This document shows, in pieces, positions 1 to 8,387 of a DNA stretch of 64,000 bases. This DNA comes from Pararhodobacter sp. SW119. Lineage in GTDB: Bacteria; Pseudomonadota; Alphaproteobacteria; Rhodobacterales; Rhodobacteraceae. The position numbers were made by a program, and so were the translations under genes. The stretch is taken from contig NZ_JADDJF010000001.1 in NCBI RefSeq assembly GCF_017811755.1, positions 310,001 through 374,000 of the forward strand, in the 5' to 3' direction. The notes under the pieces were generated by a model that was not told where the DNA came from, searched no databases, and worked only from the letters and a program-made list of their open reading frames with translations. How positions within the stretch are numbered: position 1 is the stretch's first letter; each line of letters begins with the position of its first letter.

Positions 1-1
1 C

Positions 2-1363
2 CCCGGCGCCGTGGTCGCGGTGATGCTGCGCAACTCGCTCGACGCGGTGCTGACGATCCTTGCGCTGGCTCGGGCCGGGATGGTCTGGGTGCCGGTCAAT
101 GCCCAGGCGCAGGGGCCGGGCCTGCGCCACATCCTCGATCATTCCGACCCGGCGCTGGTGATCGCCGAGCCCGACCTCGCCCCCGCGATCGCGGCCTGCG
201 GCGCCGGCGCGCGCCCGCTCCTGCGCCGCGGCGCCGAGCTTCAGGCGCTGCTCGACGGCCCGGCCGCGCCCGCGACCCCGCCGCCCGCGCCCGATGCCCG
301 CTTCGCGCTGATGTACACCTCGGGCACCACCGGGCCGGCCAAGGGCGTGCCGGTGACCCACCGCATGATGCGCATCGCCGCCGAAGGGGTGGCCCAAGTG
401 ACCGACGCGCGCCCCGGCGACGTCATGTTCATGTGGGAGCCACTCTACCACATCGGCGGCGCGCAGATGCTCGGCCTGCCGGGGCTCGTCGATGTAGAGC
501 TGGCGATGACCGCCTCCTTCAGCGCGCGGCGGTTCTGGGGGCAGGTCGCGGCCAGCCGGGCGACGCATGTCCACTACCTCGGCGGGATCCTGCAGATCCT
601 GCTCAAGCAGCCCGACAGCCCCGAGGAACGCGCGACCCGCCTGCGCGTCCTCTGGGGCGGCGGCTGCCCCGCCGAGGTGTTCGAGGCCGCCCGCGCCCGC
701 TGGGGCTTCGCGATCCGCGAATGCTACGGCATGACCGAAATGTCCTCGATCACCACCGTGTCGGACGGCGGCACCGCGGGGGTGGTGGGCAAGCCGCTGC
801 CCTGGTTCGACGTCAGCATCCGCGATGCGCAGGGCCGCGCCCTGCCGACCGGCGCGCGCGGCGAGATCGTGGTCGAAACCCGCGATCCCGGCGCCTTCTT
901 CGCGGGCTACCACCAGAACCCCGAGGCCACGCGCAAGACCCTGCGCGCCGGCCGCCTGCACACCGGCGATGTCGGATCGCTGGACGACAGCGGCACCTTG
1001 CGGTTTCACGGCCGGCTCAGCGACGCGCTGCGCATCCGCGGCGAAAACGTCTCCGCCTGGGAGATCGAACATGTCGTCACTAGCCACCCGGATGTGGCCG
1101 ATTGCGCCGTCACCGCCACCGCCGCCGAGATCGGCGAGCAGGAGGCCGTCCTCCACGTCCAGCCGCGCGCCGGTGCCGCGCTCGACCCCGCGACGCTCGC
1201 CGCCTGGCTCGAACCGCGCCTCGCGCGCTACCAGTTGCCCCGCTACTTCCGGCTGGTCGAGGGTTTTCCCCGCACCCCCAGCCAGCGGATCATGAAACAC
1301 AAGCTGCCCCAGGGCCACGATGGCGCCTGGGACCGGCTGGCCAGAACCGAGGTGACCCGATGA
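2..1363 (+). CDS. AMP-dependent acyl-CoA synthetase/ligase (5' end outside window)
   Basis: This is the C-terminal 453 residues of an ANL-superfamily ligase, which activates a carboxylic acid to acyl-AMP and then the CoA thioester. The reading frame is open from base 2, so the start lies upstream of the window. The P-loop-like core A3 (YTSGTTGPAKG) is at about residues 104-114 of the visible part. A 'ECYGMTEMSS' segment (A5), 'LHTGDVG' (A7) and a terminal 'QRIMKHKLPQ' with the expected catalytic lysine (A10) follow in order. The stop overlaps the next start (ATGA), so it is translationally coupled to the M24 gene. The acid substrate cannot be read from sequence. The family is certain; the specific function is not. 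Confidence 0.9.
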   Translation, partial: PGAVVAVMLRNSLDAVLTILALARAGMVWVPVNAQAQGPGLRHILDHSDPALVIAEPDLAPAIAACGAGARPLLRRGAELQALLDGPAAPATPPPAPDARFALMYTSGTTGPAKGVPVTHRMMRIAAEGVAQVTDARPGDVMFMWEPLYHIGGAQMLGLPGLVDVELAMTASFSARRFWGQVAASRATHVHYLGGILQILLKQPDSPEERATRLRVLWGGGCPAEVFEAARARWGFAIRECYGMTEMSSITTVSDGGTAGVVGKPLPWFDVSIRDAQGRALPTGARGEIVVETRDPGAFFAGYHQNPEATRKTLRAGRLHTGDVGSLDDSGTLRFHGRLSDALRIRGENVSAWEIEHVVTSHPDVADCAVTATAAEIGEQEAVLHVQPRAGAALDPATLAAWLEPRLARYQLPRYFRLVEGFPRTPSQRIMKHKLPQGHDGAWDRLARTEVTR

Positions 1364-2544
1364 CCCATCCGCTTCTCTTCACGCCCGAGGAATTCCGCGC
1401 CCGCGTCGCCCGCACGCAGAAACTCATGCGCGACGCCGGTATCGACGTGCTGCTGGTCTCGAACCCGGCCAACCAGTTCTGGCTGACCGGCTATGACGGC
1501 TGGTCCTTCTACACGCCGCAGATGGTGGTGCTGCCGGTCGATGCCGACGAGCCCTTCTGGTTCGGGCGCAAGATGGACGCCGTGGGGGCGAAGTTCACGG
1601 CCTTCCTCGCGCCCGAAAACGTCATTCCGTATCCCGACAGCTACGTCGGCACGCCCGACCGGCACCCGATGCAGTTTCTGGTCCGGATCCTGAAGGAACG
1701 CGGGCTGGACCGCGGCCGCATCGCCGCCGAGCAGGACGACTACTACTACACCGCCAAATGGAACCGCATCCTGACCGAGGGGATGGGGCAGGGCGAATTC
1801 GACGACGGCTTCCTGCTGGTCAACCGCGCCCGCATGGTCAAGTCCGAGACCGAGCTGCGCTACATGTCCGAGGCCGGCCAGATCGCCGGCGCGGCGATGG
1901 AAGCCGCCCGCCAGACCGCCCGCCCCGGCGTGCGCCAGTGCGACGTCATGGCCGAGGTCTACCGCGTCACCACCGCCGGCCTGCCCGGCATGGGCGGCAC
2001 GTTTCCCTGCAAGCCGCCCAACGCGATGGTGGGCGAGCTGGCCTCGGCCCCGCACCTCAGCTGGACCGACGCGCCGCTGCGCGAGGGAGAGATTTTCTAC
2101 ATCGAACTCGGCGGCATCCGGCATCGCTATCACTGCCCGCTGTCGCGCTGCATCTATGTCGGCACCCCGCCCGCCGAACTCGTGCGCACCACCGAGATCA
2201 TCCGCGAGGGGCTGGAAGCCGCGCTCGATGCCGTGCGGCCCGGCGCGCTCTGCGAGGATCTCGCGGCGGCGTGGAAGCGCGTGATCTCCCGCCACGGGAT
2301 CGAGAAGGACTCGCGCATCGGCTACCCCGTCGGCATCGGCTTCCCGCCGACCTGGGGCGAGCTGACCTGTTCCCTGCGCGACGGCGACAAGACGGTGATG
2401 GAGGAAAACATGACTTTCCACGCCATCCCCGCGCTCTGGCAGGCGGACCACGGACTCGTGGTCTCCGAAAGCTTCGCGGTAAGCGCGGAGGGCGCCAGCT
2501 GCTTCGCCGACTACCCGCGCGAACTGCTTTCGACCGACGCCTGA
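1360..2544 (+). CDS. M24-family hydrolase, ectoine hydrolase (DoeA/EutD)-like
   Basis: A 394-aa pita-bread-fold protein with a creatinase-type N-terminal domain (about 10-150) and a C-terminal M24 domain. The N-terminal 'NQFWLTGYDGWSFY' stretch resembles ectoine hydrolases and their relatives. Where true aminopeptidase P enzymes carry metal-ligand aspartates, this protein reads 'IELGGIRHRYHCPLSRCIYVG', so the usual M24 dinuclear metal site appears not to be conserved. Creatinase and ectoine hydrolase likewise depart from the metallopeptidase pattern. A ring-opening or C-N hydrolase acting on a small cyclic or amidic nitrogen compound is therefore likelier than a peptidase. The start ATG at 1360 overlaps the ligase stop. 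No doeB, ectoine or ABC genes lie nearby, so ectoine itself is not established as substrate. Confidence 0.8.
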   Translation: MTHPLLFTPEEFRARVARTQKLMRDAGIDVLLVSNPANQFWLTGYDGWSFYTPQMVVLPVDADEPFWFGRKMDAVGAKFTAFLAPENVIPYPDSYVGTPDRHPMQFLVRILKERGLDRGRIAAEQDDYYYTAKWNRILTEGMGQGEFDDGFLLVNRARMVKSETELRYMSEAGQIAGAAMEAARQTARPGVRQCDVMAEVYRVTTAGLPGMGGTFPCKPPNAMVGELASAPHLSWTDAPLREGEIFYIELGGIRHRYHCPLSRCIYVGTPPAELVRTTEIIREGLEAALDAVRPGALCEDLAAAWKRVISRHGIEKDSRIGYPVGIGFPPTWGELTCSLRDGDKTVMEENMTFHAIPALWQADHGLVVSESFAVSAEGASCFADYPRELLSTDA

Positions 2545-2639
2545 TCGCTGGCGGCGCCGGGCATGATTTCGGATAGTATATTCGGATCAATGCACTGCGC
2601 GCCATTTTTGACGTAGAAACGGGTGAGCCCGTCGCAGTC
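2545..2639. other. Intergenic spacer before the repeat array
   Basis: AT-richer stretch after the M24 gene with a short imperfect direct repeat (TTCGGATAGTATATTCGGATC, split around 2570-2588). No gene and no convincing terminator are seen. Confidence 0.4.
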
Positions 2640-3275
2640 AATTTCCCCGCGGGGAATTAACACCCTTTTCAGATTTCGGCCCGCCCACCCGCCACCCGGT
2701 CCCCCCGCGTCGGGTCCGGGCGCATCCCCGACAGGCGGTGATTTCCCCGCGGGAAATTAACGCCCTCTTCAGACCGGATTTCCCGCGGGGAATTCCGGCT
2801 CGCCCACCCGCCACCCGGTCCCCCCGCGTTGGGTCCGGGCGCGTCCCCGACCGGCGGTGGTTTCCCCGCGGGGAATTAACGCCCTATTCAGACCGGATTT
2901 CCTGCGGGGAGTTCCGACAGGCCCGCCCGCCACCCGATCCCCCCGCGTCGGGTCCGGGTACGTCCCCGACCGGCGGTGGTTTCCCCGCGGGGAATTAACA
3001 CCCGATTCAGAGTGGATCTCCCGCTGGGAATTCCGGCCCGCCCGCCATCCGGTCACCCCCTCATCGGGACCGGGGGCATCCTCGACCGGCGGTGATTTCC
3101 CCGCGGGGAATTAACATCCTTTTCAGACTCCCCCGCGGGGTGGTGCGGCTTGCGCACCTGCCAACCCCGTCGCCCCACGTCGGTCCGGACGCATCCCCGA
3201 CCGGCGGTGATTTCCCCGCGGGGAATTAACGCCCTATTCAGACCGGATTCCCTGCGGGGAAAATCCGGCGGTCCG
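2640..3275. repeat. Six-unit tandem repeat array with CCGCGG palindromes
   Basis: Six copies of a GC-rich unit begin near 2640, 2741, 2860, 2979, 3095 and 3210 (spacings 100, 119, 119, 116, 115; the last copy is partial). Each starts with the 14-bp perfect palindrome TTCCCCGCGGGGAA or a one-base variant, followed by TTAAC, a CCCTNTTCAGA block, usually a second degenerate palindrome flanked by CCGGA/TCCGG, then a CCACCCGGTC...GGGTCCGGG block and CGACCGGCGGTG. Several second palindromes have decayed (CCTGCGGGG, CCCGCTGGG). Unit length is not a multiple of three and the reading frames through the array have no coding character. It lies between the M24 gene and the convergent iclR gene. Function unknown. 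Confidence 0.85.
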
Positions 3276-3289
3276 CGGCGGGACCGGCA

Positions 3290-4123
3290 TCAATCGCTTG
3301 CCGCGCCGACCCAGCCCAGATCGGACGAGAGCGTGCGCACGAAACCAAGGGTGCGCGCCACCGCAGCCGAGGTCGGCTCCAGCCCGATCAGCCCGGTCGG
3401 GCCGATCACCGTCAGCGCCAGCTTCATCACGCCGGTATGGTCGAAGACCGGCGCGGCGATCGCGCTGACGCCGGGGATGGGGATGTCGCGCGTCGTCGCG
3501 TAGCCCTGCGCGCGCACGGCGCGGATGCGGGCGCGCAGCGCGCCCTCGTCGAAGTCCGAGGCCGGCGCATCGGCCCGCGTCGCCGCGTCGATCTCCTGCC
3601 GGATGACGGGTTCGGTCTGGGCGGGCGGATGGAAGGCGGCGAAGAGCGCGCCGGTGGCGGTGTTGGTCATCCGGAAGATACCGCCGGGCTGGACATTGGC
3701 GTGAATGCGGTTGGGGCTTTCCTCGACATAGACGATGGTCGCGCCGTGCAGGCCCCAGACGGTGACCGCGACCATCAGCTGCAACTCCTCGACCAGCGCG
3801 GGCACCCGGCGGATCGTCTCGCGGTAGGCGTTCTGGCTGCGCAGCCGGCTCAGGCCCAGTTCCAGCGCGAAGGGCCCCAGCGTGTAGAGCCCGCGCTCGG
3901 TCTGCTCGACCAGCCCGCTGGCGCGCAGGCTGACCAGGTAGGGGTGCAGTTGCGACGCGGCCATGTTCAGCGCCTCGGACAGGTCGCGCAGCATCATCGG
4001 CGCCTCGGCGCGGGCCAGCCGGCGCAGCACCGTGCCCGCGGTTTCCAGCGACCGCACACCGCGTTGCGCCCGCGGCGCCCCGCCGCTGCCGTCGGCGCCT
4101 TCCGCTGCGCCGATGTCGGTCAT
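3290..4123 (-). CDS. IclR-family transcriptional regulator
   Basis: A 277-aa regulator with an N-terminal winged helix-turn-helix (about residues 22-85, including 'LRDLSEALNMAASQLHPYLVSLRASGLVEQ') and a C-terminal IclR effector-binding domain (about 95-265, 'GVSAIAAPVFDHTGVMKLALTVIGP'). IclR proteins usually sense small carboxylic or aromatic effectors and regulate neighbouring catabolic genes. The gene is last in the SDR-flavoprotein-iclR operon: its ATG overlaps the flavoprotein stop. It probably controls the divergent promoter region at 6584-6724, where there is a palindrome. Its effector is unknown. Confidence 0.92.
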   Translation of the reverse strand: MTDIGAAEGADGSGGAPRAQRGVRSLETAGTVLRRLARAEAPMMLRDLSEALNMAASQLHPYLVSLRASGLVEQTERGLYTLGPFALELGLSRLRSQNAYRETIRRVPALVEELQLMVAVTVWGLHGATIVYVEESPNRIHANVQPGGIFRMTNTATGALFAAFHPPAQTEPVIRQEIDAATRADAPASDFDEGALRARIRAVRAQGYATTRDIPIPGVSAIAAPVFDHTGVMKLALTVIGPTGLIGLEPTSAAVARTLGFVRTLSSDLGWVGAASD

Positions 4124-5820
4124 TCGTTCGCGCCGGCCAGATGCCGGGCGGCGATGTAGCCGAAGGTGATCGCCGGGCCGAGGGTGATGCCGCCGCCCGG
4201 ATAGTTGCCGCCCATGATCGAGGCCATGTCGTTGCCCACCGCGTAAAGCCCGCCGATGGGCTGGCCGGCCTCGTCGAGGACGCGCGCGTTTTCATCGGCC
4301 TTGAGCCCGGCAAAGGTGCCCAGATCGCCGATCACCAGCTTGACGGCGTAGAACGGCCCCTTCTCGATCGGGGCAAGGCAGGGGTTGGGTTCATGCTCGG
4401 GATCGCCGAGGGAGCGGTTGTAGCTGGTCGTGCCCTTGCCGAATTCGGGGTCCTCGCCGCGCCGGGCGTGGTTGTTGAAGCGCGCCACCGTGCGCTCCAG
4501 TTCCGCGGCATCGGCGCCGAACTGCCGGGCCAGTTCCGCCAGTGACCGCCCGCGCAGCAGGTAGCCGTCGCGGATCAGTTTGCCGAAGGGCACGGGCGCG
4601 GGCTTGGCGTAGCCCAGCCCGTAGCGGCGAAAGGCGCGGTGGTCGGTGATGAACCAGGCCGCGATCTCGCCGCCCTCCTCGTGCTGGCGGGCGACCATCG
4701 CCTGGCAGAAGTCGTGATACGAATTCGCCTCGTTCACGAAACGCCGGCCGGAACGGGTGACGGCGATGACGCCGGGTTTCGAGCGGTCCACGAAATGCGG
4801 GAAGGTGCCCAGCGTCCCGTCCGGCCGCCGCGGGCGCGAGATCGGCACCCAGGCGGCGGCATGGGGCAGGGACGTGTCGACCGTCGCGCCCACGGCCTCG
4901 CCCAGCCTGAGCCCGTCGCCGGTATTGCCCGGCGGTGCGGGCGAGGCGTGTTCGTGCCCCGAGGGGGCGTGCGGCATCAATTCCTTGCGCCGCACCGCGT
5001 CCTGCGGGAAGCCGCCGGCGGCCAGCACCACGCCGCGGCGGGCGTGCACCTCGACCGGGCCGGTGGCGGTATGGACAAGCGCGCCGGTGACGCGGCCGGT
5101 GTCGTCTTGGATCAGCTCTCGCACGGGGGCGTCGGTCCAGATCGGCACGCCCTTGTCGAACGCCGATTTCGCCAGCCGCCCGACCAGCGCATTGCCGTTC
5201 ATCAGCCGCATGGGGCGGCCGTGGAAGAGCCGGTCGCGCAGGAACTTGGCGAAGAGCACCGCGACATAGCCCGCCGAGACCGGCGAGCGCAGGACGTTGA
5301 AGAAATGGAGCAACTCCTTGCCCGAGCCGATCATCATGCCGAGGAAGGTGATCTCGGACAGGGGGGGGCGCAGGCGGCGGATTTCGCGGCCCAGTTCGCG
5401 GCCGTCGAAGGGCCGCGCGACGATGGAGCGGCCGCCGTCCATGCCGCCCGGCGCGTCGGGGTGATAGTCGGCGAAGGTCGGGCCGAGGTCGAACTGCAGC
5501 GCCGTTTCACGCTCGAAGAACTCGACCGCGCGGGGGCCGTTGTCGAGGAAGGCGTCGACGCGGTGCGGGTCGAAATGCGCGCCGGCCTCGTGCTGCAGGT
5601 AGCGCCGGGCCTCGTCCTTGCTGTCCGTCACGCCCGCACGTTGCGCCGGGGCGTTGCAGGGGATCCACATCCAGCCGCCTGACCGCGCCGTGGTGCCGCC
5701 GAAGAGCGGCTCCTTCTCGACCACCAGCACCTTGAGCCGGCGGTGGGCGGCGGCGACGGCGGTGGCCAGCCCCCCGGCGCCAGAGCCCACCACCAGAACG
5801 TCGCATTCGTGTCGTTTCAT
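4120..5820 (-). CDS. FAD-dependent oxidoreductase, 3-ketosteroid dehydrogenase/fumarate reductase flavoprotein type
   Basis: A 566-aa flavoprotein of the FAD_binding_2 family. The dinucleotide-binding GSGAGG motif lies at about residues 12-17 in 'VVGSGAGGLATAVAAA', followed by 'VVEKEPLFGGTTARSGGWMW'. The C-terminal 'GGLYAVGNDMASIMGGNYPGGG' closes the FAD site, as in ketosteroid delta-1-dehydrogenase-like and urocanate/fumarate reductase-like enzymes. No heme, flavin-transfer or signal-peptide region is visible, so it looks cytoplasmic. It follows the SDR by 10 bp and overlaps iclR by 4 bp. It probably oxidises or reduces a C-C bond of a small acid or cyclic compound imported by the divergent TRAP system. 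There is no other steroid gene here, so a steroid substrate is unsupported. Confidence 0.85.
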   Translation of the reverse strand: MKRHECDVLVVGSGAGGLATAVAAAHRRLKVLVVEKEPLFGGTTARSGGWMWIPCNAPAQRAGVTDSKDEARRYLQHEAGAHFDPHRVDAFLDNGPRAVEFFERETALQFDLGPTFADYHPDAPGGMDGGRSIVARPFDGRELGREIRRLRPPLSEITFLGMMIGSGKELLHFFNVLRSPVSAGYVAVLFAKFLRDRLFHGRPMRLMNGNALVGRLAKSAFDKGVPIWTDAPVRELIQDDTGRVTGALVHTATGPVEVHARRGVVLAAGGFPQDAVRRKELMPHAPSGHEHASPAPPGNTGDGLRLGEAVGATVDTSLPHAAAWVPISRPRRPDGTLGTFPHFVDRSKPGVIAVTRSGRRFVNEANSYHDFCQAMVARQHEEGGEIAAWFITDHRAFRRYGLGYAKPAPVPFGKLIRDGYLLRGRSLAELARQFGADAAELERTVARFNNHARRGEDPEFGKGTTSYNRSLGDPEHEPNPCLAPIEKGPFYAVKLVIGDLGTFAGLKADENARVLDEAGQPIGGLYAVGNDMASIMGGNYPGGGITLGPAITFGYIAARHLAGANE

Positions 5821-5830
5821 CGCGCTTCCC

Positions 5831-6583
5831 TTACGCTGCGAGGTAGCCGCCGTCGACCGGCAGCAGCGCGCCGGTCACGTAGCTGGACATGTCCGAGGCC
5901 AGGAACAGGACCGGGCCAACCAGTTCCTCGGGCCGGCCGGTGCGGCCCATCGGGGTATGCGCCATGAAGCGCCCGATGGCCTGCGGGTCGGCGCGGGTGG
6001 CTTCGGTCATCGGCGTGTCGATGACACCGGGGGCCAGCGCGTTGACGCGGATGCCGTCGCCGGCCAGTTCGACCGCGAGCGCCCGCGTCATCTGCAGGAT
6101 CGCGCCCTTCGAGGCGGCGTAGGCGGCGACGTTCCGCCCGCCGGCGACCGACATGATCGAGCCGAGGTTGACGATGCGCCCGACTGTTTCGCGAAGTTGC
6201 GAAATAAAGGCGCGGGTCAGGTTCATCGCGCCGGTCGCGTTGACCGCGAGCGTGGCGTCCCAGTCGTCGGCGGCCTCGGGCGCGGTGATCGGATTGCGCC
6301 GGATGATGCCGGCATTGTTGACCAGGATCGCGGCCGGCCCGAGGTCCGCGGCGACCGCGGCGGCAATGCGCAGGCAGGCGGCGCGGTCGGTCACGTCCAG
6401 CCCCCAGGCCCGCGCCGTGCCGCCGGCGGCGGTGATCTCCGCCGCCGTCGCCGAAGCACTTTCCGCGTCGATGTCGCAGACGGCGACCGCCGCGCCGGCC
6501 TCGGCCAGGCCGCGGGCGATGGCGCGGCCGTTGCCGCGCCCGGCGCCCGAAACCACCGCCACCTGTCCCGCGATGCCTTTCAT
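5831..6583 (-). CDS. Short-chain dehydrogenase/reductase (SDR)
   Basis: A 250-aa classical SDR. The nucleotide-binding 'GAGRGNGRA' (TGxxxGxG class) is near residue 14, NNAG near 89, the catalytic Ser in 'NLGSIMSVAGG', and YxxxK in 'YAASKGAILQM' at about 153-157. The 'CDID' end of beta-2 suggests NAD rather than NADP preference. The start ATG has a GGGGA ribosome site. It is first in the minus-strand operon with the flavoprotein and iclR, and divergent from TRAP system 1. It likely oxidises a hydroxy intermediate of the same pathway. The substrate is unknown. Confidence 0.9.
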   Translation of the reverse strand: MKGIAGQVAVVSGAGRGNGRAIARGLAEAGAAVAVCDIDAESASATAAEITAAGGTARAWGLDVTDRAACLRIAAAVAADLGPAAILVNNAGIIRRNPITAPEAADDWDATLAVNATGAMNLTRAFISQLRETVGRIVNLGSIMSVAGGRNVAAYAASKGAILQMTRALAVELAGDGIRVNALAPGVIDTPMTEATRADPQAIGRFMAHTPMGRTGRPEELVGPVLFLASDMSSYVTGALLPVDGGYLAA

Positions 6584-6606
6584 GGAATCCCCGTTTTTGT
6601 TTCTTG

Positions 6607-6618
6607 CAAATCGATTTG
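6607..6618. promoter_or_regulatory. Palindrome CAAATCGATTTG in the SDR/TRAP divergent region
   Basis: A perfect 12-bp palindrome lies in the 141-bp region between the divergent SDR and dctP genes. A TTGACT hexamer at 6616-6621 overlaps it and could be a -35 for the dctP direction, but no good -10 at standard spacing is visible. Position and symmetry suit an operator, most simply for the IclR regulator of the neighbouring operon. This is inference. Confidence 0.4.
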
Positions 6619-6724
6619 ACTATATCTAACGTTTTCGTCGTGCCAAGGGCTACCTTTCGTGGGAACCCGGATGCATCAAACGGAGAGGCGCGCGCGAACG
6701 GGTTCGCGCCGGAGGGAGGACAGA

Positions 6725-7768
6725 ATGACGAGGCATTTCCTGACTGCCGTGGCGACGGCAGCGCTGATGGCGGGTGCGCCGGCCGCAGCGCAGAACGTGA
6801 CCCTGGACCTGCAGAGCGTTTTCGGCCTGAACGTGCCGTCGATCGGCCCCAGCCCGCAACGCTGGGCCGAGCGCGTGAACCTGATGAGCAACGGCGAGAT
6901 CACCGTCAACGTCCACGGCGCCGGCGATTTCGTGCCGCCGTTCGAGGTGTTCGGCGCGGTCAGTTCGGGCGCGTTGCAGATGGGGTTCGACTGGATCGGC
7001 TACTGGGCCAGTTCGATCCCGGTGGCGAACCTGGTCGGCTCCATGCCCTTCGGGCCCACGCCCGAGGTGGCGATGGGCTGGATGTTCCAGGGGGGCGGGC
7101 TGGAGATCATCCAGAAGGCCTATGACGCGCACAACGTCAAGGTGCTGCCCTGCCACCTGGTCGTGCCCGAGGCCGGCGGCTGGTTCAACCGCGAGATCAA
7201 CGCGCCCGAGGACCTGCAGGGCCTGACCATGCGCATCGCGGGCCTGGGCGGTCTGGCGATGGCGGAGATGGGCGCCAACGTGCAGATGGTGCCGGCGGGC
7301 GAGATCTACCTGTCGCTGGAAACCGGCCGGATCGACGCGGCCGAATTCTCGGCGCCGCAGCTGGATGTCGGCTTCGGCTTTCAGCGGATCGCCAGCTACT
7401 ACTACTTTCCGGGCTGGCACCAGCCGTCGAGCTGGGACAGCATCATCATCAACATGGATGTCTGGAACGACCTGAGCGAGCGGCACCAGCGCATCATGGA
7501 GGAAGCGTGCCTCGCCAACATCGCCTTCAACATGCACGACCAGATCAACGCCCAGGCGGAAGCCATCGCCACGATCCGCGAAGCCGGGGTAGAGGTGCGC
7601 CGCTTCCCCGACGAGGTGCTGGCGGCGCTGCGCGAGGCAAGCCAGAAGGTGATGGAGGATGAGGCTGCGCGCGACGAGATCTTCGCCGAGGCGCTGGAAT
7701 CGCTGACCGCCTACATGGACTCGGTCGGCGAGTGGAGCACCCTGCAGGCGCTGCCGCAGGCCGACTGA
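6725..7768 (+). CDS. TRAP transporter solute-binding protein (DctP family), system 1
   Basis: A 347-aa periplasmic binding protein with a Sec signal peptide (cut after 'GAPAAAQ', about residue 23). The start at 6725 follows a strong GGAGGGAGGA site; an upstream in-frame extension to 6659 would bury the signal peptide. The 'YYYFPGWHQPSSW' segment at about residue 220 resembles the substrate loop of TakP-like binding proteins for 2-oxo or hydroxy carboxylates, and 'GGWFNREI' is also typical. It works with the small and large membrane subunits that follow, driven by a cation gradient. Divergence from the SDR-flavoprotein operon implies import of that pathway's substrate, probably a carboxylate. 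Confidence 0.93.
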   Translation: MTRHFLTAVATAALMAGAPAAAQNVTLDLQSVFGLNVPSIGPSPQRWAERVNLMSNGEITVNVHGAGDFVPPFEVFGAVSSGALQMGFDWIGYWASSIPVANLVGSMPFGPTPEVAMGWMFQGGGLEIIQKAYDAHNVKVLPCHLVVPEAGGWFNREINAPEDLQGLTMRIAGLGGLAMAEMGANVQMVPAGEIYLSLETGRIDAAEFSAPQLDVGFGFQRIASYYYFPGWHQPSSWDSIIINMDVWNDLSERHQRIMEEACLANIAFNMHDQINAQAEAIATIREAGVEVRRFPDEVLAALREASQKVMEDEAARDEIFAEALESLTAYMDSVGEWSTLQALPQAD

Positions 7769-7816
7769 CCGCAACCGGGCGGGCCGCCGGCCCGCCCGAT
7801 CATCCGGGACCGCCGC

Positions 7817-8377
7817 ATGATACGCCTTTCCGAGCGTCTGCTCGACGCGGTCAGCCTGCCGGGCCGCTGGATCGGATGGCTGGTGCTGCCGCTGGCGGCC
7901 TCGGTCCTGATCACCATCGCCGCCGCCAAGATGGGCGTGAACGCGCTGGTCGAGTGGGAGGGTCGCGTGCCGGTGCTGGGCGCGCGGCTGACGGTGAACA
8001 GCCTGATCGATTTTCAGTGGTATGTCTTTGCCGCGCTGGTGCTGTTCGGCGGCGTCTACGCGCTGCGCGACGAGCGTCATGTGGCGGTCGATTTCGTCTA
8101 TGCGCTGCTGCCGCGGCGGGGGCAGCTGGTGCTGCGCATCCTGGGCGATCTGGTGCTGTTGATCCCGTTCTGCCTGATCATCGCCTATTACGGTTACTTC
8201 TTCGCGCTGACCGCCTGGAATACCGGCGAGGGCTCGCCGCACGGCGGGTTGCAGAGCCGCTGGATCGTGAAAGCCTGCATTCCGCTGGCCTTCGGCCTGC
8301 TGGCACTGGCCGGCGTGGCGCGGGTGGCGGCGGCGCTGGCCGAACTGCTGGGCCGCCCGCGCCCCGGCGCAAGCTGA
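7817..8377 (+). CDS. TRAP transporter small membrane subunit (DctQ), system 1
   Basis: A 186-aa integral membrane protein with the four hydrophobic segments expected of DctQ (about 22-42, 60-80, 103-127 and 153-175) and the family-typical 'ALRDERHVAVDFVYALLP' cytoplasmic loop. It bridges the binding protein and the large permease in the inner membrane. It sits 48 bp after dctP and 10 bp before the large subunit, so it is in the same transcript. Confidence 0.92.
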   Translation: MIRLSERLLDAVSLPGRWIGWLVLPLAASVLITIAAAKMGVNALVEWEGRVPVLGARLTVNSLIDFQWYVFAALVLFGGVYALRDERHVAVDFVYALLPRRGQLVLRILGDLVLLIPFCLIIAYYGYFFALTAWNTGEGSPHGGLQSRWIVKACIPLAFGLLALAGVARVAAALAELLGRPRPGAS

Positions 8378-8387
8378 GGGGCGGCCG

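Noticed and set aside
2738-3114. Overlapping 85-95-codon frames on both strands through the repeat array
   Set aside because: Repeat spacing (115-119 bp) is not constant modulo three, and both strands are equally open; no protein would be conserved.
2640-3275. CRISPR array
   Set aside because: Units are about 115-120 bp and the whole unit is repeated; there are no unique spacers and no cas genes.
4120-5820. Steroid degradation gene (kstD)
   Set aside because: The flavoprotein family is broad and no other steroid-degrading genes are present.
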